From a virus, in IMG/VR virus record IMGVR_UViG_3300017989_000311, positions 1 to 30,999 of that record: a stretch of 30,999 bases of DNA; one strand, given 5' to 3'. Made by a program: the position numbers and the translations under genes. Below the pieces are notes generated by a model. The model ran no database searches and was not told the origin of the DNA. It saw nothing but the letters and a program-made list of their open reading frames with translations. Shown here piece by piece: positions 22,183-29,468 of the stretch. Every line of letters begins with the position of its first letter. Within the stretch, counting starts at the first letter, position 1.

Positions 22183-23369
22183 TTGTTTTTCCCCTTGTTT
22201 TGTTCAAGCGTCTTCAGTATCGGTTGCCAGTGCTTCGGCCATACCTTATTCCAGTCATACTGAAGCGCTGCTTTTCGCACGTCATGTTTCAGGCTTGTAT
22301 AATCGCCGAACTTCCAGAAGTTGTATGCCGCCTCAAGCTGTTTCAGGATTTGGCTCGCATTAGGTTCGTAGCGCCACGTATTGGTCGGCATCCAGGAGCC
22401 GTTGGTCAACCAGTCTATGTCGATGAGCCACGTCACAACGCCGGCCTTATGGAACTCCGGTCCTGTCGTGGTGGCGGTGGTCGCAACGGGGATGCCGCAC
22501 GAGGCGGCCTCGACAATGGGAAGCCCGAAACCTTCGCCCTTGGTAGGAAGGCAGAAGACGTCGAAAGTGTTATATAGTTTAGATAATTGCTCTTGGCCTA
22601 TCGTCCCCTGGTCTATCGCCTCCTGGGGGCCGAAAAGCACGTAATTATATAATTCGAGATTATTCAGCACCACGGTATAGTTGAGCGTGTTTTCCCTCGC
22701 TCCCTCAGCGTGCGTATGCAGGTACAGCCTAACGTCCGAGTGCCGCTTGGTGAGTTCTTTGAACGCCACCATAAGGTCGATGAAGCCCTTGCGGTCGTCC
22801 TTGTAGTTAAGGCCTACAGAGCCGACCACAAAAACATCATCGGGCCATTTGAAATTTTTCCGGTACGTCGCCCTGGCTTCCTTATCAGGCTTGAAAATAT
22901 CCGTCCGTACGCCCACAGGAGCATAGAGCGGGTCAAGCCCGATGGATTGAAGCTCGCGGGAGCCGTGTTTTGACATGGCAATAACTATGCCCGGCCCCTT
23001 ATTTTCGGGCATCTGCGAGTCCATGCCGAGAAGCACGTCGCTATAGCGCTTCGCTATCCACTCGGTATCAATGGGACAGTACGCAATCCATTTATCATGG
23101 GGATAATGGCGCTTCTCTGACATGAGCCAGATATCCCACATGCTTATGATGTAATCGTAGCCGTCCCGCTTTATGATGTTTCCGATATAGCGGGAGTTTA
23201 TGCCCTCAAACACCTCTATGCCTTCCCACTCGACGCGGCCCCAGAAAGCATGTTTCGTAGGGATTGCCACCTTATGGCCCTCTGCTGTAAGCCGCCTTAC
23301 GATCTCACGGCTTATAGTGCCGTAGCCGGAATTACCGAAGGGCACAGAGCTATTCCAGAGAATTTTCAT
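22179..23369 (-). CDS. GT4-family glycosyltransferase
   Basis: I place the start at ATG 23369, which follows GGGGAGG by eight bases; 12 further codons upstream have no such site. The product (396 residues) is GT-B: an N-terminal Rossmann half opening MKILWNSSVPFGNSGYGTIS, then FVVGSVGLNYKDDRKGF, and the retaining-GT4 signature GEGFGLPIVEAASCGIPVAT with the E-x7-E spacing. No membrane segment is present, so it probably acts in the cytoplasm from a nucleotide-sugar donor. It lies between two capsid paralogues and overlaps the second, an unusual setting that hints at modification of the head or coupling to late expression. The substrate is unknown. Confidence 0.9.
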   Translation of the reverse strand: MKILWNSSVPFGNSGYGTISREIVRRLTAEGHKVAIPTKHAFWGRVEWEGIEVFEGINSRYIGNIIKRDGYDYIISMWDIWLMSEKRHYPHDKWIAYCPIDTEWIAKRYSDVLLGMDSQMPENKGPGIVIAMSKHGSRELQSIGLDPLYAPVGVRTDIFKPDKEARATYRKNFKWPDDVFVVGSVGLNYKDDRKGFIDLMVAFKELTKRHSDVRLYLHTHAEGARENTLNYTVVLNNLELYNYVLFGPQEAIDQGTIGQEQLSKLYNTFDVFCLPTKGEGFGLPIVEAASCGIPVATTATTTGPEFHKAGVVTWLIDIDWLTNGSWMPTNTWRYEPNASQILKQLEAAYNFWKFGDYTSLKHDVRKAALQYDWNKVWPKHWQPILKTLEQNKGKNK

Positions 23370-23456
23370 AGATACATCCTCCCCATAAGAAAGGGCGGGG
23401 GCCACTTCGCAAAAACAAGGTGGCCCCGCCCCGTGGTTTCAGTTTACGCCACCGGA

Positions 23457-23897
23457 TTAGGCAGGCAGCGTGGCCTGTTTATACCTGGCACGCCCTTCAA
23501 GAAGGCATACGCTGGCAATTTCGCTCCCATCGGCATCACCCGTGGTGAGTCGCGCTCCCACGTACTGATACCCGGAAGCAACAGTCAGATCCTCCCCCCT
23601 CACTTGAGAGATGAGAAGGTCTTTGGTTGCCTGCGCGGCAGAAGTGTAGGTATCGCTTGCGCCCGAGATGGTCTGCGCCCCTCCGCCCGTAGAGTCCGTA
23701 GCCTCATACATCTGAAGGGTTACCACCTGTCCCGAGACAACATTTGACACCTCGCCAATGCCTACGACCAGGTCATAGTTGGCCATATTCGCATAGGTCG
23801 GCGTAGCGATATAATCGCTACCCTCCGCCCCAAGCTCAGAACTCATGTCGCCCGCAATCGTCCGGTAGTGCTGTGTGAATTTATGTACGTTACTCAT
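23457..23897 (-). CDS. Putative capsid accessory (decoration-like) protein
   Basis: This 146-residue, Ala/Thr/Gly-rich protein starts MSNVHKFTQHYRTIAGDMSS. It has a central VVGIGEVSNVVSGQVVTLQM, then AAQATKDLLISQVRGEDL and a conserved-looking C-terminus around GRARYKQATLPA. The composition and the place 15 bases after the capsid gene suit a head decoration or accessory protein, often encoded exactly here. GAGGAG lies upstream of ATG 23897. I cannot tie it to a named decoration family, so the role rests on position. Confidence 0.6.
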   Translation of the reverse strand: MSNVHKFTQHYRTIAGDMSSELGAEGSDYIATPTYANMANYDLVVGIGEVSNVVSGQVVTLQMYEATDSTGGGAQTISGASDTYTSAAQATKDLLISQVRGEDLTVASGYQYVGARLTTGDADGSEIASVCLLEGRARYKQATLPA

Positions 23898-23912
23898 GTT
23901 GTATCTCCTCTA

Positions 23913-25199
23913 TTAGCTCGTAGTTGCGGCCAACTGCACGAACGGTGACTGTGTAGTCCCGCCGCGTCTTACTGTCAGAGCACTCTGCGGCCAGCACTGT
24001 CCGGCTACCCGAAGAACGAATCGCCAGCAGGTCTCATCCGTGGTGAAGGCCACGTGCTTGGACATATCAATGGTGATAGGCTGGCGGTCTCCGATAAGGT
24101 AGTACCGGAAATCGTAGTAGCCAATATCGCCCTGTGTGCCCAGAGCCTGCATCTTCTCTGAGATAAGAACCGGGCGTCCGAAAATCCGCCATACCAGGCC
24201 GTCCTGTACCCTGTCTATCCACACGAGCCTTTTACCGGAGGCGTCGGCGGCGTTTCCGCTGCCAAGCTCGATAAGCTCGGGGATGATGGTAGGATTAACA
24301 ACCCAGTAGGCAGAGCCGTGAGACGAGGGAAGCATACGCATATACATCTCAGCCAAATCCTCGATCAGAACCCTGTTGACCGTGTTGCGGTAGTTATTGA
24401 TAGTACAACCGCAGTTCTGAATCCCCAGGGGCTGACCGGCTCCGGTCCCCACTAGAAAAGCATCGTCCTCGAAATACCCCCAGGCCGCCCCGAACATCTT
24501 CTTTATAAGCGATGCAAGAGCGATCATGCTGTCGTCAAGAAGCTCATCAGAAGCATAGGTAATGCCCGCAAGCTTATGGGGGGTCAATTCCATCTGCCCA
24601 AAAGTAGGCTTTGTAGCCGACTTAGAGGCAGCCTCAGCCGTCCACGTCGCCGACACCCCGCCGAATACCGTGGAGGCATGGGAGGTATCGTCAACGTACG
24701 GTATTTTCACCGAATCTGAGGTCATGGGGATGATAGTAGAACGAGGCCTGACGACTGCATTTTCAAGGGCAATCTGTTTCAAATCGCTACGGTATACTTC
24801 AGGTACAAGAAATCCGCCCTGGCTGTCCTCGCCAATCTCCATGTGTCCGGCAGTCTTCGACTCAACTTCAGGTTCAGGTATGTTTTTCTGCACACCGTGC
24901 TTGTCAATATATGTCAACCTCGGATCAACCTGCCGCCTCGTGCGTGCAATGTAAACGGATTTTAGGAACTCGGCGCCTGAGTCGAACTCGGCAGCCTTTT
25001 TCTCCGCTTCTTTCATCTCGGGAGAAGGGGTGGGCATAGCCTCTTTAGCTTTATCAACAGCCTCGTTAAGGTGCTCTTTCAGTTCGTCTTTTACGTACTC
25101 GGATACCTGCTCTTTGAGGATCTGCGCAACTGTTTCTTTTGCCTCTTCGCCAATTTTCTCCTTGACCAGATTCGTAAATTCGTTGTCTGTTACTTTCAT
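23913..25199 (-). CDS. HK97-type major capsid protein with N-terminal scaffold domain
   Basis: This 428-residue protein has an HK97-type capsid fold. Residues 1-70 are a charged coiled-coil delta domain (LKEQVSEYVKDELKEHLNEA), followed by an N-arm (EFLKSVYIARTRRQ) and, from about 115, the shell domain: TAGHMEIGEDSQGGFLVPE, RPRSTIIPMTSDSVKIP, GTGAGQPLGIQNCG, and the end FVQLAATTS. The protease at 26628-28112 probably removes the delta domain; the cleavage site cannot be fixed by eye but should lie between about 75 and 115. It assembles the icosahedral head. The ATG at 25199 has no good ribosome site nearby (AGGTG is about 16 bases away), which is odd for the most abundant protein, and a 240-base hairpin-rich leader precedes it. 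Confidence 0.93.
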   Translation of the reverse strand: MKVTDNEFTNLVKEKIGEEAKETVAQILKEQVSEYVKDELKEHLNEAVDKAKEAMPTPSPEMKEAEKKAAEFDSGAEFLKSVYIARTRRQVDPRLTYIDKHGVQKNIPEPEVESKTAGHMEIGEDSQGGFLVPEVYRSDLKQIALENAVVRPRSTIIPMTSDSVKIPYVDDTSHASTVFGGVSATWTAEAASKSATKPTFGQMELTPHKLAGITYASDELLDDSMIALASLIKKMFGAAWGYFEDDAFLVGTGAGQPLGIQNCGCTINNYRNTVNRVLIEDLAEMYMRMLPSSHGSAYWVVNPTIIPELIELGSGNAADASGKRLVWIDRVQDGLVWRIFGRPVLISEKMQALGTQGDIGYYDFRYYLIGDRQPITIDMSKHVAFTTDETCWRFVLRVAGQCWPQSALTVRRGGTTQSPFVQLAATTS

Positions 25200-25439
25200 T
25201 AAAAAATATATAGTTTCACCTGTGTGTAGATTCCGACACTAAGGGGAGTTTTCTGCTTTACCCGGATTCGGGCAGGTTTATATCTCCAACTGCCTTCTGA
25301 GATCGGCTGATTGATCTACCGCAATCTCCACCGCTCAGGGCGGCAGCCTAATATTCTCCGTTACAGAGAGCGCACCTGTCTGTCGTTCACAGGCGTGATT
25401 GTCTTCGCCCTGCTGCGAGAGCAGAGCAGAGAGAATCAT
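25200..25439. other. Hairpin-rich leader ahead of the major capsid gene
   Basis: There is no convincing gene in these 240 bases. Inverted repeats are CCTGT/ACAGG (25375-25393), CCGC/GCGG (25331-25343), AGATC/GATCT (25300-25317), and a nested set GGAG / CTGC / CCG with CGG / GCAG / CTCC at 25245-25287. The base next to the capsid ATG is an A/T run. The density of stems suggests a structured 5' untranslated leader or a promoter-proximal regulatory RNA. No clear -35/-10 pair can be defended. Confidence 0.5.
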
Positions 25440-25853
25440 TCAGCGGTTCTGACGCCGCCATTCGTTGTTTAAAAGCTGAATTTTTTTGTTCCACGCCAGA
25501 ATAAAGTCGGCATATTTGATGTTGAATTTATCCGCTATCTCTTTAATACTTAACCCGTCATCAAGGTATTTCACGGCTTTTTTGATATCGAATTCGACCT
25601 CACGCTTCGCCTCGTCTTTTGTGACATATTTCTGCCGTAAGGATTCTTTTAGCTTCTCCACCTTCTTTATCTGCGATTTAGCGACCTTCTGCATCGCCGC
25701 CTTGCGGTGATCGACCCATTCGAGCAGCCGTCGCTCATTCACGTCCATCTCATAGGCGGTCTCTTGTGAGGACCACTTTAGCTCGCCTCTGAAAAACTGC
25801 CATTTTACCCAATTGTCAAGGGATTCTATGGATGAAAAATCTTTTTTAGTCAT
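25440..25853 (-). CDS. HTH-like DNA-binding protein, role unknown
   Basis: The product is 137 residues: N-terminal helices (LDNWVKWQFFRGELKWSS) with a QETAYEMDVNERRLLEWV helix-turn-helix, a basic coiled-coil linker (KVAKSQIKKVEKLKESLR), and a C-terminal DDGLSIKEIADKFNIKYADF that reads as a second helix-turn-helix. Two HTH units joined by a coil could bind two DNA half-sites; small terminase subunits and phage regulators both have such elements. GGGAGG precedes ATG 25853. Its place between protease and capsid gene is not where a small terminase usually lies, so I leave the function open. It could act on the leader just downstream. Confidence 0.65.
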   Translation of the reverse strand: MTKKDFSSIESLDNWVKWQFFRGELKWSSQETAYEMDVNERRLLEWVDHRKAAMQKVAKSQIKKVEKLKESLRQKYVTKDEAKREVEFDIKKAVKYLDDGLSIKEIADKFNIKYADFILAWNKKIQLLNNEWRRQNR

Positions 25854-25864
25854 TCGCTACCTCC

Positions 25865-26056
25865 CTAAATCAATAATTCCTGGTCATCGGTATCCTTCGC
25901 TAATTCATACGCCCGCCTCGCCCCGTCAACTCCGTTATCGAATGTGATGCTAAACCAGGTGTGGCAAAAGGGGCATTCGAACCGGATACTCGCTTCAGCA
26001 GGCCTGTCTTTGAGACGCGCCGCCTTGCCACAGGCGGGACAGGTTATGTCAGACAT
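25865..26056 (-). CDS. Small zinc-ribbon protein (63 aa)
   Basis: The product MSDITCPACGKAARLKDRP onward has CPAC at 6-9 and CPFC at 28-31, a two-CxxC zinc ribbon of the kind found in small Com-like or regulatory phage proteins. The C-terminus is acidic and helical. ATG 26056 lies inside the end of the methyltransferase gene (overlap of 13 bases). RNA or DNA binding, or a role in regulating a neighbouring gene, is possible but not shown. Confidence 0.7.
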   Translation of the reverse strand: MSDITCPACGKAARLKDRPAEASIRFECPFCHTWFSITFDNGVDGARRAYELAKDTDDQELLI

Positions 26057-26607
26057 GGTTTTACCACTTTTAAAATGATTTCTGTTTCCTTGATAACATT
26101 GTTATATCGCTTTACCGCCTCATTAAGCTCGTCAGTGCTTATCTTGCCCGCCTCAAATTGCTCCCGCCACGGTGAATCCAACGCCTGACGCGTCCTAACG
26201 ATCTCGAAGTCCACATCAAGGTACAGGGCAAGCGGGCTATTAGCGGCATGCTCCTCGTCAAACAACCGGCACAGCCGTTTTGAGAAAAGCCATAAGCTGT
26301 TAGGCGTTATAGCCCGCACGTGAGTCGGATCATCGATGAAATCATCATGCCGGGGATGCGGCACATATATCTCAACCTTGGCATCCGGCCAGCATACGCG
26401 GTATATCTCCTGCCATATCCGCAGGTAAACGCCTGCGGACTCGCCGAGATGCTCAAGGACATGGCTTAAGCGGACCTCGCCGATGCTATTATCATTCCAT
26501 GGCCAGGGGAAGGTCTCGAGGTCATGGAGCACGTCAGGCGTGCCGTATTTATCGACATTGACATAGCCCTGTTTAGGATTTTGACCGCTGCCAAGATTGA
26601 GTTTCAT
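26044..26607 (-). CDS. SAM-dependent methyltransferase (COG4627-like)
   Basis: This 187-residue class I methyltransferase opens MKLNLGSGQNPKQGYVNVDK: motif I LGSG at 5-8, the acidic strand end at D19. NSIGEVRLSHVLEHLGES then marks the middle of the fold and VEIYVPHPRHDDFIDDPTH gives the family's DPTH segment. It is the largest of three related short methyltransferases in the window. GGGGGAGG is just upstream of ATG 26607. It sits directly behind the prohead protease rather than next to a glycosyltransferase, so its target could be a protein or a glycan; sugar methylation is the default guess. Confidence 0.8.
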   Translation of the reverse strand: MKLNLGSGQNPKQGYVNVDKYGTPDVLHDLETFPWPWNDNSIGEVRLSHVLEHLGESAGVYLRIWQEIYRVCWPDAKVEIYVPHPRHDDFIDDPTHVRAITPNSLWLFSKRLCRLFDEEHAANSPLALYLDVDFEIVRTRQALDSPWREQFEAGKISTDELNEAVKRYNNVIKETEIILKVVKPCLT

Positions 26608-26627
26608 ATCCTCCCCCTGGGCATCTT

Positions 26628-28112
26628 TTATTCCACTATTCCCAGAAGCTTTTTGCGCTCCACGTCAATGGTTTTGCGTATGGTTTTACGGAGGCTCTCA
26701 CCGGAGAGAGCTTCCTTTATTATTTCATCGATTACGGCGTGCATATCAGACGGAGTCTCTATCTCAATCTCTGTGCCGCTCGGTTCAACGTCAATGTCAA
26801 TATGTTTCTCATCGTCCTGCTGTGACGGCTCTGTGGCATGGTATAGCTCCTCGAGGCGTGATTTAAGGTCTGTCAGCGCGTCTATCGTTTCCTTCACAAG
26901 CGTGCGATTTTTGGATGACAGGACGCGGCCTTCTTTGAGGTCTGCAATCTCTTCGCGAATTTCCTTTACCAGGGATTTGAATTCCTCGTGGTCTGCATGG
27001 CTGTCAATCTTCAGATCCTCATCTATCACCTCATCAGTCAGATCGCCAATGAGCTTCATTTCTTCTGGTATAACATCCTTATGCTCGTCTACCCATGTCC
27101 TTGCCTCTTCCATCGTCCATTTATCTTTGTCAAACAGGTAGGTGATTATCTTCTTGCAGTCTACGCAATATAATCCTTTGATCCCCTCTTTGGCCGCCAC
27201 CGTCATGGTGCGAATCTTATGCTTTTCATGCCCCTCAGAGACAGGGATGCGGTGATAATCGTCTGTCGTCTCAGGCTTATGGACGATCTCAATCTCATCG
27301 TCCGTCCCGGCCTTCTCTACCTCAATATCAATATTGCGTCCCGGTCCCGGACGCTCCGCGCGTCTCATCTCACCGCCGCACTCGGGACATTTCACATCCT
27401 TGCAGTGCTCGTCGAAGGTGGCCTTGTGCCCGCATTCGATGCATTCGCACTCATATGTCTCGGCTTTATCCGTCTCAATCTCGAAATCCTTTTGCAACTG
27501 CTTCGACGTGAGCAGCCCTTTTTCATACATCAGCGTGAGACTCTCGCGGTTGCTGGGGATAGGAACGGCGCTGTATTCGAGCAGTTCCCATTCCTTATAC
27601 GTCCGCCTCGGGCTTCCTTTCTGCCCGTTACCGTCCTCCCAATCGAGCGGGATGAATCCGACTGACCAGCCCTTTAAAACCGGGCCTTTACCTGCAATAT
27701 CCTCTGTAAAAAGGCGGTAGACATCGTCGGCGAATTGAGTATCGCGAAATGCGGTCTTCGCTATGAGACCCTTGCCGTCTTTATCGGGCTTAATCCACAG
27801 GTTCTGCCCGACAACATTCTGAGGATCGCCGTATGAGTGGCCCCAGAACACAGGGCCGCCACTGGCATCATAATGATCTTTGCGCAAACCGTCGGGAAGC
27901 AGGACTTCCTGGTCCCGGTCAACGGTATTCGTGCTGATATAAGAGACGACAGTGCGTTTCTCTTTATCGGATTTATCGGTCTTATCAGAGGCGTAAAACT
28001 TCCTGACAAACTCGATATCTTCTTTTTTGCGGTGTAGCTTTTGAGCGAGTGACCTCGCAAGACTCAAATCTATGTCAACAAGCTTATATCGCTCTGTTGT
28101 AAATTGTTTCAT
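26628..28112 (-). CDS. Prohead protease with zinc-ribbon and scaffold-like C-terminus
   Basis: This 494-residue protein has an HK97 gp4-type serine protease in residues 55-195: VVSYISTNTVDRDQEVLLPD, catalytic His92 in VFWGHSYGDP, Ser150 in GWSVGF, and LLEYSAVPIPSN at 177-188. The following 300 residues are unusual. C224-x2-C227 and C242-x2-C245 form a zinc ribbon (CECIECG ... CPECGG); YCVDCKK (315-321) leads into YLFDKDKWTMEEARTWVDEH, a motif seen in phage head proteins; and 355-494 is acidic and coiled-coil-like, as in scaffolds. It should cut the capsid delta domain during head maturation. The C-terminus may serve as scaffold or protease anchor. AGGAG precedes ATG 28112. Confidence 0.9.
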   Translation of the reverse strand: MKQFTTERYKLVDIDLSLARSLAQKLHRKKEDIEFVRKFYASDKTDKSDKEKRTVVSYISTNTVDRDQEVLLPDGLRKDHYDASGGPVFWGHSYGDPQNVVGQNLWIKPDKDGKGLIAKTAFRDTQFADDVYRLFTEDIAGKGPVLKGWSVGFIPLDWEDGNGQKGSPRRTYKEWELLEYSAVPIPSNRESLTLMYEKGLLTSKQLQKDFEIETDKAETYECECIECGHKATFDEHCKDVKCPECGGEMRRAERPGPGRNIDIEVEKAGTDDEIEIVHKPETTDDYHRIPVSEGHEKHKIRTMTVAAKEGIKGLYCVDCKKIITYLFDKDKWTMEEARTWVDEHKDVIPEEMKLIGDLTDEVIDEDLKIDSHADHEEFKSLVKEIREEIADLKEGRVLSSKNRTLVKETIDALTDLKSRLEELYHATEPSQQDDEKHIDIDVEPSGTEIEIETPSDMHAVIDEIIKEALSGESLRKTIRKTIDVERKKLLGIVE

Positions 28113-28166
28113 TAAATTCTCCTGTGCACAGGGAGTGGATTAAAATTAGTGCGAATAACAAATCGA

Positions 28167-28232
28167 GGGGCGATGGTGTTCGGCATGCTACCCGGGTCGC
28201 TCACTGTGCGGCCCGGCGAGCACCATTGCCCC
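28167..28232 (+). other. Long hairpin, pairing best when read on the plus strand
   Basis: GGGGCGATGGTGTTCG (28167-28182) pairs without a mismatch with CGAGCACCATTGCCCC (28217-28232). Inside, CCGGGTCGC (28192-28200) pairs with GCGGCCCGG (28208-28216) around a TCACTGT loop. Nine bases bulge on the left side. On the plus strand all 25 pairs form, three as G-U; on the minus strand those three become A-C mismatches. This mildly favours a plus-strand transcript, opposite to every gene here. There is no T-run for a simple terminator. Role unknown. Confidence 0.5.
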
Positions 28233-28300
28233 CTTCTTCATTAAAACCCCTGGAGTCGTCCAAATGGGTTAGTAGCCAACTTGCCGAATTGAAACCCCAG

Positions 28301-28374
28301 CAGAACCGACGGGACTTGCACCCGCTTTCTCCGCCGTGACAGGACGGCGTCTCGACTGCTTCGACCTCGGCTCT
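28301..28374 (-). tRNA. tRNA-Asp-like gene (anticodon GTC), atypical
   Basis: On the minus strand the 74 bases fold as a cloverleaf: a 7-bp acceptor (AGAGCCG with CGGTTCT, discriminator G), a short D stem (GTC with GAC), a 5-bp anticodon stem (CCGTC/GGCGG) with loop CTGTCAC, a 5-base variable loop and a 5-bp T stem (GCGGG/CCCGT). The anticodon loop is identical to that of ordinary tRNA-Asp. Departures are A instead of T at position 8, no GG in the D loop, TGCAAGT instead of TTCRANY in the T loop, and no encoded CCA. It lies 13 bases beyond the Mu gpF-like gene. It could be a divergent phage tRNA or a tRNA mimic. Confidence 0.55.
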
Positions 28375-28387
28375 GATGGAATATCAT

Positions 28388-29281
28388 TCACTTCGTAAGC
28401 GGCAATAGCGAACAGCGGCAGAACGGATGTAAGGGCGGCCCCTTTACGCTCTCATAGTTCAATTTCATCGTCCTTTTCTTGCCATCGACAGTTGCCGTGT
28501 GTGTATCGCCCTTTTCGAAAAATGTTTTCTCAAGCGTAATAATCTTGCCGTCAAGCGGCTTGCAGAACGGGCATGCATCAGGATTCGCATACCATCGCTT
28601 CTTTTTTACAACCCCCGACTGCCGCCACGCCTCAAGGTTCGCCCTTGTACTCGCCCTGTTCGCTTCGGTCCTTGCCACCATCTCAGCCCGGTACTTTGAC
28701 CAGTCATCGAATTGTCCCCGTAAATCTTTTATGATCTCGGGAATAGTCTTGCCTTCCTCCATCGCATCGCCTATCACCCGTTTCAGCTTGTCAATGCTGT
28801 CAGCCTCGATCTTCTCAGCAAATTGGAACGCATATCCATCCACCCATTGCCGCACCTCGGGGATTGTTACATCGAAAGCTATGGCAAGCTCCATCTCGTC
28901 CAAAGCCTCCTGTCCCAGTTCAGAGATGATGGCGATAAGCAGGGCTTTCATTTCCTCGGCAAGCTTTTTCTCCTGCTCCTTTTTCGGAGGCAGGACGTTA
29001 TCAATGGCGTCTTTCTGCATATGCGCCTTTTTAAGCTTTCTAAGGTTGGCGATTATGATTCTCTCCTGCCGCATCCAATGCCGCCGCACCATATCGGCGA
29101 ATTTTACCTCATGCGTTTCAAGCTTCTTGTAGTAGGCGGCAAAATACTTCTCCCGCTTCACTTCCTCACCCTCAAGCTCATCCAACACGGCCGCACTAAT
29201 TTCAGACGCCAGCCCTCTGATGCACTGATCAGAGAGATAGTCTTTGGCAATCTGCTCGGCGAGCTTATCAGAATCAATCAC
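28388..29281 (-). CDS. Mu gpF / SPP1 gp7-like minor head protein
   Basis: The product is 297 residues. The N-terminal half is helical and charged (the first gene-7-like part). The C-terminal Mu F-type domain has ARTEANRASTRANLEAWRQS near residues 205-224, WYANPDACPFCKPLDGKI at 230-247, and the terminal PLHPFCRCSLLPL at 284-296; the Cys/His set (C237, C240, H286, C289, C291) is typical of the metal-binding centre in this family. It is a minor head protein acting early in head assembly or DNA ejection, encoded next to the portal as here. It begins with GTG at 29281, overlapping the preceding small gene by eight bases. Confidence 0.88.
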   Translation of the reverse strand: MIDSDKLAEQIAKDYLSDQCIRGLASEISAAVLDELEGEEVKREKYFAAYYKKLETHEVKFADMVRRHWMRQERIIIANLRKLKKAHMQKDAIDNVLPPKKEQEKKLAEEMKALLIAIISELGQEALDEMELAIAFDVTIPEVRQWVDGYAFQFAEKIEADSIDKLKRVIGDAMEEGKTIPEIIKDLRGQFDDWSKYRAEMVARTEANRASTRANLEAWRQSGVVKKKRWYANPDACPFCKPLDGKIITLEKTFFEKGDTHTATVDGKKRTMKLNYESVKGPPLHPFCRCSLLPLTK

Positions 29282-29468
29282 TTTTCACCCTCTCCACGCT
29301 GATGACGCCATTATCCCGCTTAACTATTACGAACGGCTTATTGAGGCGCATCTCCCAGCCCAGCTTCCTGAAAAAGTCATGATCATAGCGGATGCCCTCT
29401 ATCTCAATTACGCCCTCATTCGGGAAGTCCTGATAGTGAAGCGGTTCGCCATGAAACTTTATCGGCAT
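29274..29468 (-). CDS. Small hypothetical protein (64 aa)
   Basis: MPIKFHGEPLHYQDFPNEGV begins a 64-residue protein with mixed strands and one helix (YDHDFFRKLGWEMRL) and a C-terminal VIVKRDNGVISVERV. The start is in a TAATG overlap with the zinc-ribbon gene and the end overlaps the gpF-like start by eight bases. Both couplings support expression. I do not recognise the family. Confidence 0.7.
   Translation of the reverse strand: MPIKFHGEPLHYQDFPNEGVIEIEGIRYDHDFFRKLGWEMRLNKPFVIVKRDNGVISVERVKSD

Noticed and set aside
23370-23405. Upstream extension of the GT4 enzyme
   Set aside because: GGGGAGG is correctly spaced for ATG 23369, and the fold begins at MKILWNSS.
25337-25441. 33-codon frame starting at ATG directly after the HTH gene stop
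   Set aside because: It has no ribosome site of its own, its composition is not protein-like, and it runs through the hairpins of the leader.
28301-28374. Group II intron fragment suggested by the GGTGCAAGTCC stretch
   Set aside because: No reverse transcriptase and no domain V-like sequence is present, while all tRNA arm lengths fit; tRNA-like is the simpler reading.
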